In this document: piece by piece, positions 36,687 to 49,700 of the stretch
How positions within the stretch are numbered: position 1 is the first letter of the stretch
Layout: every line of letters starts with the position of its first letter
DNA from: Phorcus lineatus
Lineage: Eukaryota > Mollusca > Gastropoda > Trochida > Trochidae
Length of the DNA: 64,000 nt
Direction of reading: 5' to 3'
Assembly (NCBI GenBank): GCA_921293015.1
Contig: OV121091.1
Coordinates: 31,666,839 to 31,730,838, forward strand
The notes under the pieces: model-generated
Told to the model about the DNA's origin: nothing
Database searches by the model: none
What the model saw: only the letters and a program-made list of their open reading frames with translations
Position numbers and translations under genes: made by a program

Positions 36687-36760
36687 AGAGAGATACTATT
36701 TCTTCTACAACTAATTTCATCTCGAGAGAGGTACTATTTCTCCAACAACTAATCTTATTA
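36687..36760. repeat. about 36-bp tandem duplication
   Basis: GAGAGATACTATTTC with TACAACTAAT is followed about 36 bp later by GAGAGGTACTATTTC with CAACAACTAAT. Two copies only. Confidence 0.7.
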
Positions 36761-36764
36761 ATCT

Positions 36765-39700
36765 GGCACTACAAGACACGCTGCCATGTGGTAGACAGTT
36801 GAAGAGCTTGGCAAAGGTATATATTTATTAGTTTGTCTGCGGGATGAACATTAGCTCATTTGAAAAAAAACATATTAGTTGAGATCAAAGAATACTCCAG
36901 AACTCGTTATTGAGAAGACACTATGGAATCGACATCGTTAAGATAAGTCTCAAGAAGATTCTTTCTCATGAATACCTGCTTCGACAAAGTGATCTGACGA
37001 CTTACTTTTAAAAGTTTTGTCCCCCCTGCCAAAGAAGATAATTTTGAGAATATTGTAGAAATGACCATCAGAGTTTTCAAAGTGAAATATCAACTCTTCC
37101 TAATAACCTGAGGGATGGGCAATGCCTCATTGACAAGACAAGTTGTAGTGAAATGAGTTCAGCTCTGTAGACAAAATAATGCAGCAGGCAGCTGGCAAGA
37201 TGTAGATAGGGTGCTTCACAAATTAATTTTGTGAAAATTTAGATTTCTTATCAAACAGAAATATTGTGCAAAGAAAGCAATCTTTCAGCCAACAAAACAA
37301 GATATCTGGATTCGTTCCATAACTGGGGAGCAATGTAAACCATTCTTACTCATGTAAGAACACTACAAATTGCCTCATTTTTTGCTTAATGGCCTCATGC
37401 ATAACTTGCTGATTTGCTGGTTGACAATATCTGAAATATTAATCATGTATATCCACCAGGGACTGTCACGTCATGCTGCAACCTGGAACCATCAAAGAAA
37501 ATGCTAAGATATCTCTGGCTGAAGGGGTCATGAAAAACACTTTTATCGATTGCCATAATGGCCTCTCTTTTTACATTGAGTTGATGCTAGGCACTATGAA
37601 TTCGTTTGAGTTTTTAAAATTGAAATTCACTGTCGGTGCAGCAATCTGTTTATCCCTTGTAAAGGTAAATACAAAATTGCACATGCATGTGCTACTCCCT
37701 CACAGCACATTGAAAAGAGAGATAAAATGTTGATCCTGAAATTGCCACTGTGCTGAACTTCAAGTTATTATCAAATGAAAACAAATGAATTAACTCTGAC
37801 AAACCCAAAGGTACATATTACACATGGACAAAGTTTTAAAGTCCCCCGCAAACATTTCACAAAACAAAAATAGTGTATCTGAAAAGAAAAACTTGACTTG
37901 TACAATGTCACTGTAGCAATTTTCCCTGTCAACATTATCAGAATTGTTTTTACAAAAAAAAAGATAATGAGATATTTTGGAAACAGGATATGGGTGTTAA
38001 CACTGAATTGAGATGTCAGCAAAAAGCTAACATCAGTTCCCTAGACAACTCAGACACGCAACACCCTTATAGACTACTAGCTCAATGCGTGTGACAAGGG
38101 AGCTTGTTTCAATGACAGGAGACAAATGGCATGTGATCCTTGTTACCCTCCGACATTCAATCAGCAACTCTTTAAAGCATGCTACAAAAACACATATCCT
38201 TTACAACCCTGTTGGTCCACAAATATGAATTTGCATAGAGTTATAAGATAAATACTGGAGCAAGAAATTATTTTTGGATCATTAACCTTTAAGTGCTTGA
38301 ATTATTATTATTATTAAGCTTTGATGTTAAATCATAAACAGACAAGTCATTCACAACCACAGTCTGGTCCTAAAAGGCGTTGCATATATATAAACTAATG
38401 GATTTATTTCACATGTTTTGAGCTTACATATTCAACACAAGGTCCCTTAAAACAGTTCATATAAGTTAACTAACACAATTCGGAAGGTGATTTGATTACC
38501 TTCAGGCTACAGACAACTACCATGATATTTCTACCATGCAAAAGGTGTATCTTCCATAACAGTGCATTCAGTTTCACTGTTAATTCATAAGCCCATCATA
38601 CGAGAGATTCTCTCAAATTATAAGAGGCTAAATCAAATAAATAAAAGGCCTAAATTAATCTTTAACATATTCCACTTCACTCTGCAGTATTTCAAATATG
38701 CCATATGTAATGGTAATAAAGGTTTGAACTTGAAAAGAATGGCTGTGGGTTCACACAAGGCTCTTGTTACCAGACCGTTGAGTTCTTGATATCAATAGTA
38801 TCCACCGAACTCAGGAGAAAGGAACCCGAGAAACAAATACAAGGCAGCTCTTGGCATAACAAAACCACTAGGCGTTATTCCTAGAAAATAAACACTTCCA
38901 ATTTTTATAATCATTTTAAAAGTTTATGTCTCAGAATTTCATCATTATGAAAACACTTGAACGCTTGGCCAGCAAAATTTGACAGTAAAATAAACAATTT
39001 TTATTTTCATTATCAGAAGCAACAATCAGTTTGAAAGAAATGTAAATACATGATTTAACATTGTTGTATCAACTTTATAAAATGCCAATGAAATCAAAAT
39101 GACATTATTCAAAACATACCTAATTTTATTCGCTCTTGCTAGAAAAATACCAATATCTAAGAACTAGAGTTGTAAACATACTCTGTCATGGGCACTCATA
39201 AAATATCCTGTGTCACTTTTAAAGTCACCCTAGTTTATTTCTGAACAGAGTAAGTACTCATTGAAAGGGAAGTTGCTTATATATTTCCACATGTTTAGCT
39301 TATACCATAAATGATTTCTTGTCCAAAGAGACATATAATTGGAATAAAATCAACATTTACAAAACATTTCACAAAGACAATGAAGACACATACTGTTTAA
39401 CAGAGGAAACATATTTCATTTTAGTTTAGAATAAAACTCTTCTCAACGAATATATATATGAATTTATACAAAGTGTGTTAAATTCCATTCATATGTGTAA
39501 TTTCCATCTTCATTTTCAAGAAATATATATCACAAACCTTTGTAACAAATTGTATAAGTGGCCTTTACAGCAAAATTTCCATAATCAAAATACATAGGTA
39601 CTCAAAGTCTATGTTTATCATAATGGGTGCTGTAAACTAGCTTTGACCTCATGAGATAGATTCAGCATTGTAAATATGGGAAAGAAATAGTTGAAAATGA

Positions 39701-40544
39701 TCAAGTTAAGAGCAATAAATCATCAATTATTGCACACAAGGATTTACATGTTGACCTTGGACATGGTAGGGGTGTGGCAGTTAACCCTGTTACTGCCATC
39801 AGACCACATAAGGTCCAAGTGTTGTAACATTGAGGGTACAAATCATAGTGCTATTACTGGCATGAAGCCGTCAACATCAATTAAGCTTTGCATTGAGGTC
39901 AATAATAGAACAAGTAATATTGGATTGTTCAATGTTAAATGAGAAGAAATGCAACTTTGCTTTAATCAATGCAGAACAATATTGTTGATAAAGTTACACC
40001 AGCTTTTAACCATAGATATAGAGTTACCCCTCTACATGTTACTGCTGCACTAGAATGCTTTAGCAGCATTAGAGTCAAACAGCTGCCAAGTTTTTAACAT
40101 CTTATTTCTAATGATTTAAAAGGCATAAGATGCCATAAGCACTTTACTTCAACACTAACAAGTGTTATCTGAATGCTCAGCAGACATGTTGTTTACTGTA
40201 GCTATGCATTGATAAGAAAGTTATTGCAAATAAAGTAAAAAATAGCAGTAATTATCACACCCTTGTCTTGTGGCAGAAGCCAACATATACAGCCAACACT
40301 TTTAACAAAAATAATAAATGCCAAATGTTGAGCTATGGAACTAGCACTGGTGGCTTGCACCTTGATTTGAATGTAAAAATTTATTATTATGTATTATGAA
40401 ATAAAAATTTTCATATTTTTTGGCATTTTTCACTTGAGCAGGATTTTCAAGAATGCAAAGATCAAACAATATAAAACCGGTGAGCCTACTACTGCTGTGA
40501 TAATCTGGATATAAAGATCATTACTCTAACATTAGCCAAACTTC
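36765..40544. other. anonymous AT-rich DNA
   Basis: Nothing was recognised beyond a short ATT run near 38303. Open frames at 37473-37733, 38562-38789 and 39691-39942 show no domain features. Confidence 0.5.
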
Positions 40545-40898
40545 TTCCATCATAACCTTAGCCAATCTTATTTATTTCCCCTGTCATTAAACCTGTCTAA
40601 TCTTATCATTTTCCCCTGTCATTACCCCTAGCCATAATTTTTATTTCTTTATTTCTCCTATCAATACTCCTAGAAAATAATTGTAATTCTCCTATCCTAG
40701 CCAGCATTTTTTACTTCTTCTTTATCCCAAGCTAATCATTTTATTTCTCCTATCATTACCCCAAGCCAATATCTTTATTTTTCCTATCATTACTCCTAAC
40801 CAATCTTTTTATTTCTCCTATCATTACTCCAAGCCAAAATCTTTATTTCTCCTATCATAACCCCTTGCCAATATTTCTATTTCTCTTATAATTACCCA
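40545..40898. repeat. degenerate 34-bp tandem repeat, about ten copies
   Basis: TATTTCTCCTATCATTAC, then CCAAGCCAA and TCTT, recurs with a 34-bp period that is exact between 40810 and 40844 and looser on the left side, where copies are more diverged and indels occur. The plus strand is pyrimidine-rich. Confidence 0.85.
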
Positions 40899-43800
40899 TT
40901 GTACTCAGTCTCTGAAAAAATAAACTAATAATCATCGATTCAAAGAAAATATACTCGTTACGTCGTTAATAATAAGAAAGCAGCCTTAGAGAAATGGGAA
41001 TTTTAAATCAAGACTTGCTTTTCAAGAGGTCATCAGGATTCAGGCTAAGGTGCAGTGAAGTCTAACACATCATGACCCACAGCACTGGCACTGGACAAAT
41101 AATCAAGGATTAAATGTTGACAAGTTCATTAGCTGCTACAGATACATGTAGTTGTATATTTCTTCAGAGGCAAAGTAATTAACACATTCCTTGCAAGTGG
41201 ATCACAAAAATGCTGACATTTTACCTTTTTTCAATTTCAAAATCTTCCTGTTAAGAAATGTTCTTCATATCAGATATAAAGAAAGAAGAGGGAATGAAAT
41301 ATCTTCAGTTTCATTTAAAATACCAAAATAACATTTCCAAGGACGACATTACAAAAATCTCCACAACATAAACAAAACTGAGGGCAGAATTCTTTCCAAG
41401 GGTGCAAAATTCACACAATTCTTAGAATTTTGATATGCCTGTGTTGAGAACAGTGGTGAATAGAGAGGAAACAGATTGAAGGAGGTAGAGAAATGACATG
41501 ATGTACACTGGGAAATCTAGATGTGACATTTAGAGGTACCTCCAGTTGAGTCAGACTTCATAACACAGAGGTAGCAGTAGACTAACGTATAGTCCCTGAA
41601 AAAAAGATTTCACTAAAAATGTATTGTTCAATATTTGGTATGAAATAATATAAAAAAAGGAGTCCTGTACAATACTTAATTATGGCTGAGGCAACTAGAC
41701 TTGCCAACATTTTCTAGACTTAAGAAGGCTCCTTTAATATTTTGCCATAGGGTCTGGATGACAGACTAAGGTAGCAGACATGACAAGCTTAATTCACTCA
41801 GTCGGTAAAGATGAAGCTTTAAATCAGGGGCCTGGTCACCATCACAGCAACCAGCAGGGAACAGTTCGTGAGAGCTTTTAAAACTTGTATCTGCTGGATA
41901 TGTACATTGAAGGTGTTTGTTTGTATCTCACAGGCAGTAGACCAAACACAGTCTAACTCACTCCCTAGGAAATCTGAAGCTGTTGATCAGTGTGCTGCAG
42001 ATGATTTAAACCATTCACAGCTACCAGTGGAGGTCCATAGTTCACTAAAGTGTTTAACCTTATACCTACCCATATACAAAGATTCTGTATATTCAATGAA
42101 GAATTAATCTTTGCAATGATGTTTAACCCCTGAGAAATAGCTAAGAAAAGAACCATTGTTTTGATTGACAGCTCTCAATTGGACAAGGAACACCTTCTTC
42201 CCATATGGCAAGGACATTCTTGCACATCACAGGGGTTGAATTAAGCAATATAAAAGCACAAGCCATTTCAATAAGTGCATTCCTGAAAGTACTTGGCTAA
42301 AGACATATTTGATCATTTAATCCAGGGCTCCAGATAAGATGCATATCTGCATAAAATATGCACGGCTAATTCAGATCTATGCATTAAAAATGAAATCAAT
42401 GAAAGACAGATATGCACAACTTTCCCAGAATACGAGTCAGATATTTATTTACAGGAGTGATTGTGACTTTTCACAACAAAGTTTCATTTCTTCATGTCTG
42501 ATCTTTACATCTCGAATAGTAGCCAACTTGATGCCATCCTGTATGAGAACAAAGATGACGAGTTTATATTTCACCAACAGGGAAATTACTCATTTATTTA
42601 CAGATTAAACATGTGGAAAATATAATCAACGACTAACATTGAAAAAGATGCTAACTTGGAATGAGGATCTGAAAACGATAAACATTGAAATACTCCTAGT
42701 TTTTTTTATTTGGTAATTTTTCTCATCTATTTTTATTTTGAGGAGTGAAATACTCCTGAGTGAAATAATCATCTGGAGCCCTTTACTTCTTTCATCTCAT
42801 CATTTACTGTAACCAATCCTTCCTGATATCAGTTATCATAATTTACTTGCCAGTATCTTTCATATTGGCCATGGCTACCAGACTAGTGCTAATTTACCTC
42901 ACTGTTAAAGATGACGGAACAACCAAATTATTCAACATGTGTTTTTGTGTAACAGACTGCAACATGCCAGGTTAGGAGCACTTTTCATTCACAATGATGA
43001 AATGACTGACAAAAGCTTTTAACTTTGAAGCAGTGATTTATCTCTTGCTCCTTCTCAAATTACATCCTCTCCTTTGCATAACTGAACGCAGTTTGAACTT
43101 TCATTTTCTAAACTTATGTATAAGCAATCGGGAAGATAGACAGAGGTGTGGAGGTGGCAAAGCTGGTGTTATCAATTTATCTCATGTCATAACAACAAAT
43201 ATGTTTGGCTAGAGAATATTTTTCCAAACATTTATGAATAGTATTATATTCATCAATTTCACAAGACAAATATTCACTAACTTATATGATTACATTAATG
43301 ACAAAAATTTTGCTAATTTAACATGCAAATTAATTTGGTAGAATCATAAGGTAGGACTTATTGTTACTGACACAAGTCTCAACAAACTGTATAACTATCT
43401 AAAAAAACAAACAAGAATAGAATTCTTCCTCTGACAACCCAGGCTCCGGACCTTGCATCTGTTCTCCACAGACTAAAGATTACTGAATTAATACTTCAGA
43501 ACATATTTTACAATTTCCTCTGCCAGGAAATTTGTAGCAACCCCGTTACTCAACTGAACTTCTAGGCAATGTGAAGGGAGAAATTTACTCATGTGGTCAA
43601 AACTCAGGAGGCGACCATTTCATTTGATCATTATCAGAACAGATTTAACCAGAACCAATTTCCACCCTCATGACTTGGCTATTTACCCAGCATGCAATCT
43701 TACTTCACTGCAGGACTGCAGTGAATATAGCAATATTGCTGATGGATGTTATCAAAAGCACTATCTGCAAACATCATTTGTTTGTAAAGGTAATAAAATG

Positions 43801-44249
43801 GGAAAGTAGTTTTCATCAATGTAGCTGTCCAATACTGAAATGAGATTAACTTAATAAATTTCAATAAATGTTTTCAATGAACAGCAATTCATAAACAGAG
43901 TTAATAAAACAAAATGACATGCTTGATTAAGATAGACTGTTAACAAATTAACATTTTCTACAGTCCTCTGATTTACTTTGAAAGCAAAAGTTAGAATCAA
44001 AGACAAGAAATAACTTTTAAACATACATCTTACACAGAAGAAAACATCATTTAAATTAAAACACCTTTGATTGTGAATTTCATCCAAACTTTCCTCAGTA
44101 AGTGAATAAAACTTTTTCCGTATTGTTTACAGTTTTGTCAAAAGAAACCAGATTGTAATTACTCAAACTTAAGTGGAAATTGATGTGTTGATGTTTGATG
44201 CTATGCTAATTTCGATTACCATCTACATATCCACTATGCAGTAAACACA
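40899..44249. other. anonymous DNA
   Basis: No supported gene or element. The frames at 41868-42107, 42339-42608 and 43591-43809 have no recognisable features. Confidence 0.5.
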
Positions 44250-44400
44250 TTCTTTTTCCTAGGTGTTCAACCTAGGGTGTCATGTTGGCATATTCTGAGC
44301 TGATAAGACCCCTTGCAATGGTGAGAGTATCTTATGTTTTAAAATTCTAAGGGACACCTAGCCAGAAGGGTGGGCAAATTTCCCAAGGACCTCCTCTAAG
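44250..44400. repeat. dispersed repeat family B, copy 2
   Basis: Partner of 13720-13866. It retains TTTTTCCTAGGTGTTCAACC, GACCCCTTGCAATGGTGAGAG, GGGTGGGCAAATTT and AAGGACCTCCT. Same orientation as copy 1 and clearly diverged from it. Confidence 0.65.
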
Positions 44401-44855
44401 CACAACACTGAAACACACAGCATATGAAGTCATAAATGCCTCTGAATCATGAAATTCATTTTCTTGGCTACAAATAGGAAAGAAATCAACACTATTCATT
44501 GCCATGTTGACTAAGCATGTAAGCTGAACAAGCACCTGACATCACACCATGACATTAATAGAGATCAAACCTTCCACAAATATATGTCTTAGCAGTCTCA
44601 GAATGGTTCCTCATCATGCAACTTCATTCGATTCACAATTAAGGAATAAAAACTTCAGTATGAATACTTGAGTATGACATGAACCATCAGGTTATTTAGT
44701 AGCTCATCTTGTTGACTTGATGACAAAAATAAAGATCATGGTCACGTTAAGCAAGAATAAAGAGCAAGAACATAGAGATCAGAAATTTTTATCATATCTC
44801 TTCTGGAAGCATGTTAGAAGTGCAAATGGAAGTTACCTGTCAGCTATACTCTAAA

Positions 44856-45360
<505 letters not shown>

Positions 45361-45648
45361 AATATAATAAGATGTTTAGTTCACTTTTTATTAAGTTTTT
45401 TGGGGTTTGACCATCATTGTTAGTGCTGATTCAAATTATACAGTAATTTATTTCTTAAATCAAATGTTTGTTCCCTTGAATATTTCACACCTTCACAGAT
45501 CTAGAATGACTCTCTCCAACCAAGTCAACAGCATCATCATTAAGAAGCACTGATTCTGTTGAAGAATGCCCCAGACTACATTGGCCAACCAGATGACCAT
45601 TATGCAGAAATTCATTTGTCACCATCTGCTTAGCTAATTAAAAGCAAT

Positions 45649-45745
45649 TGTCATTGGTTGACAAATAATGAAGATTGTGGTAGCCCTCTGTCTTTGGATG
45701 ACAAATCTACTGGACTGTGGTAAGCCCCTTGTCATTGGCTGAAGT
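45649..45745. repeat. 40-bp tandem duplication
   Basis: TGTCATTGGTTGACAAAT (45649), TGTCTTTGGATGACAAAT (about 45689) and TGTCATTGGCTGAAG (about 45730) mark two and a fraction copies with TGTGGTA-GCCC between them. Confidence 0.7.
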
Positions 45746-47721
45746 AACTTGACCAATTAGGTTAGATGTGAGGACACTTGGCTTTAGATAGATGAAGAAG
45801 AGAGACTAAGAGGGTTTATAATTGTTGCTTTACTCCGCTTCATTCTTTACACATAAATTCTCACACATTTATTGATACAGATTTACTGATATGCCAATTT
45901 TTTGTTTATAATTTCTGAGCCTGGATCCAAGATTGCTAGCCAACCTAAATGATAATTGCACACTACAAGGCATCTTTAACCAGGACTATCTCACTATGAG
46001 TTTCATTTTTTTTTAGCAGATTTTCTAAATGCTCACAAAGTCATGCCTACATTAGATAATGTTATTCAAATGTCACAAATTATGTCACAAGTTTTGACAT
46101 TTCTAAGAAATAAATATAAATATCTCCCATTATAAGATTATAACAATATATCAAAGCAACTCCAACTTCAAAAGCTCATGTCACCCTGACGATAGATGAG
46201 AGGAGAGAGCATGTCCCATGATGCTTTGCGTGGAAGACAGGTGCTTCCTCCACTGTAATTACAACCAATCAATGGAGACTAATAGCCATCTGAGGTCCGT
46301 CCTTCTGTAGTACACAGGACCTTCTGTCATCTTGACGAGGGCTGCACGCACTGGCATTGCCTGCAATTTCACTCAACCCTTTACGTTCAAATACAGCTAA
46401 ATTTCAACTTGTCATTGCATAAACGACAAAAACCATGTTACAATTCTTTAAGCTATGGTTCACCTCTGTCAAAGCTATATGACTGACAGAAAACAAAGTG
46501 TAAGTATTAGATTTCAGAAAGCATTATGTAAGTATGCCCTTCCCTATACAGAAAACATAATCAGGTTCACCTTCAGTAGTACATAGAAGTTTTCACTTTA
46601 CAACATCTCTGGCAACCAACACTGTCCATAATTACTATGAAGGATGTGATAACACATGACATTTTATTTGATAACAGAAACATGCTTTAGCATCGTTTAA
46701 CCCTTAAACTGAGGGAAGGACCACAGAAATTAAAACAGACAAAAGTTCACACAAACGGAATTAAAAGGAATGAATGAGTACACAGAGGTTCCCCTTCTGG
46801 AGTACACGTACATGGACATAATTGCTTCAAATGCTTCCATTGAGCATTTCCACACAGGATGTTAATTAATGTTTTTAAAGCCATCTGATTGATCAAAAAA
46901 ATACTATTTCTTGCCTGTCAATGATTACCTAGAAAATGGATAATATCCCAAAAAGAACACTTACCCATTCACATGATTTATTGTTGACATCCCAATTATC
47001 AGAGATTGTTAACAGGAAATTACCAACAATCGAAGAAACGTCATGTTTTTAAACAGAGTAGTGGTGTTTTTATACTGCACATCCAAACAATGTTTATTCC
47101 ATAATTGATTTACATAAGATACATAATTCAAAACTTCTACAAATGACATCCCAGATAACTTGTGTAACAGTTGTTTCCTGCCTCGTAGAATTTTAACATC
47201 CTACATAAGTGATGAATGACATTAGCATTTCAAAGCAGCTCAGAAATTCAACACCAATTCCTCGGTCACAAACTCCTGCAGAAAATAGAAACAATGAATA
47301 CTAATAGATACAGGGGTGGAAATATCAATGAGTTTAAATACAACAGCATAAGTTTTGGATTTATCTTCCCCAAAAAGTCTACTCAGAAGTCAACATTAAT
47401 CACTTTTATCCTGAAATCATGAATGAATGTAAAAGACAATTATCATGGATAAGTGAGAGATATATTGTTTATTTCCATAGGGTATATATTTAAGTCACAG
47501 GTCCATGGTTCACATATCATTGGTCCACAGATCTATATGCGATAATTATTTGTATATAATATAAACATGGCAACATTCTTCATTAGTTCAAAGTTGGAAC
47601 AAGAGGCAAAACTTATGAAATGAAGGGTTACTTATGAGGTATAAACTTTTTCTAAGATTACTTAATCGTTACATTCATGTAGCTGAGATAATAAGAGGTC
47701 AAAAACACCTCTTGAAAACAA
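45746..47721. other. anonymous DNA
   Basis: The interval 46180-46380 is less AT-rich and repeat-free. No gene or element could be supported. Confidence 0.4.
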
Positions 47722-47860
47722 TGTAATGATGCAACACCAGTGGGCTATGATGTGCAGTGAGTGACATTGTCATGGATAAGCAAGATAATCTGACGTCTAA
47801 AACAGGTCTCGATAACATCATAATCCTGCAAAACCAGTGGGATATGACGTGCAAAGAAAC
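47722..47860. repeat. tandem duplication of about 96 bp
   Basis: ACACCAGTGGGCTATGATGTGCA (in two parts, near 47733) matches AAACCAGTGGGATATGACGTGCA near 47829, with similar leading bases (TGATGCA, TCCTGCA). Two diverged copies. Confidence 0.6.
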
Positions 47861-48819
47861 CTGAAATTATTCACTGGATCTAGCGAATTGCTATCAAAAC
47901 CCAGTTTATTTTGAAAACTTCTTAACTTCAGTTTCACTGACTTTGCTTCTGACAGCATTAACTTGTCATTTGTTTCTAAACTTTTGGTCTTTTTTTTTTT
48001 TTTTAAAATGACATACAGCTCAGCTGTAGAATCATATGTTTTAGTCTTGAATAATTGTTACTTGCATTCTTTATGTGAAGCTAAAATAACCAAACATGAC
48101 TGCATCCCTAATTTTAAAAAACCAAACTTTCAGCTCATATAGAATTGAATAGAATACAAGTAATGTATACATGTGTTATAGATCTACTGTTACCGTATTT
48201 CTGTAGTGCTGCATGTCGACTGAATGCACATTTCTCCAAAAATATGAGCATATACTTACAGTATGTCTGACCCTGCAAATTTCTTCACCCGATTACCAGG
48301 GACGTCCTAACCTGAAGTAACTGGATTCTGTGTTCTAGTTGTATTCTTCAACTAATTTTGCTTTCACAAATTGTCAACCTTATACATAAGGGACATGAAA
48401 TGTAAGCCTAAGCCTATTGATGTCATAAAAATAGCAAGTACATTTTGGATTAGGAAATAATTATAAGATAATAGGAAGATAACTCATTCAGGAAAACAAG
48501 GGAGTGAACTCTTCATAAGCCATCATGACACCATTCAGCTAACCATCATGCATCTGTACCATACATGAAAACATAATTGTAAGCTTTGCAAACAAACTTT
48601 CATCAAATAATCCCATCCCTTCAAATACTTTCGTGTGTTTCACATACAAAGAGGTACCTTATTTTCTGTGCACTGAGTAACACAAAGGAAATTAATGGTG
48701 ATTTATTACTACTCTTCCACGTATAATTGTCTCAATGAACAAATCTTCAGGTTTTTTGTGGTCATTGCTAGAAAAGATTATAATTTCATACACAATCATT
48801 TTTCAAGTATGGCCAGAGT

Positions 48820-48945
48820 GTAAGTATTGCATCTAAACTTCACTGCCAGAAGAATGGTTCTCCACAGAGACGCCCTGATGAGATCCAAACCCCATGAAAT
48901 CTTTATCTACAGTTAATAGTAACAACCACTGCCCTATCCCGCCCA
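48820..48945 (-). mobile_element. decayed SINE copy
   Basis: On the minus strand GGGCGGGATAGGGCAGTGGT matches the 36.0-kb SINE head, and GTGGAGAACC with TTCTGGCAGTGAAGTTTAGA matches its core (GTAGAGAACT, CAGGCAGTCAGGTTTGGG). The B-box region has decayed to GGGTTTGGATC, so it should no longer drive transcription. Confidence 0.6.
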
Positions 48946-49199
48946 AACATTACACTAAGTCAACGGACATCAAAGTTGGCCATTTGAAGGTTCCGTTCAA
49001 AACATAAAGAGTTTGTAAATTGATACATCAATTAGGAAGTTGACATTGACCAAATGGTCCTTCAAGAAATACACCTAATCACAGTATCAACCTATTGGCC
49101 AGCTTTACATGGTCTTCAGACTAAAACCTACTAATGGAGAAATGTTTTGAGATTTCTTGTCATTAGAAGTGGCAAAGTTCAAATCATTCCATGCTGGTG

Positions 49200-49700
49200 A
49201 CAAGGTTTCATGCCTGTACCTAATCCACTAAAAGAGTTTGGAGCTAGTTTATTCAGAATGTTAAGGGTTAACCTGGGTACTTTGTACGACAAAAACTATG
49301 GAACATCTTGTACTTCCGTTACAGAAATAAGACTCACAATTTCACACAGGAAAGACCTAAATTCATAGATTTTAAGAAATCCCTTCCATCTACCATGAAG
49401 ATTTCATTCCTGCACTTCAGCTACCCAGAAGGGTTTTGAGATAGCTTATTCAGAATATAAATGGTTAACCTGTGTACTTTTAATGACAGACACATTCAAG
49501 CTGAGTTTCAAGGATGCAGATCATCTTTTAGTCACACTAACAAAATAAGGATCACCATTTCACAAAGAAAAAAACATAAATGTAAAGAAGATTGTTAGTA
49601 ATCACTTTTCATCCACCATGAAGATTAAATTTCTGTACTTCAGCCACTCAGAAGGTTATGGAGCCAATTCATCAGACTGTGATTCAATTAACCTCTGACC
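49200..49700. repeat. old tandem repeat of about 200 bp, three partial copies
   Basis: A block reading CTGTAC-T-, CAG-GA-TT-GAG-TA, TTCAGA and GGTTAACCT begins near 49213, 49410 and 49632. The blocks between include TTTCACA-A-GAAA and CATC-ACCATGAAGATT. The spacing is about 197 and 222 bp. Divergence is high, and no coding potential was seen. Confidence 0.6.
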
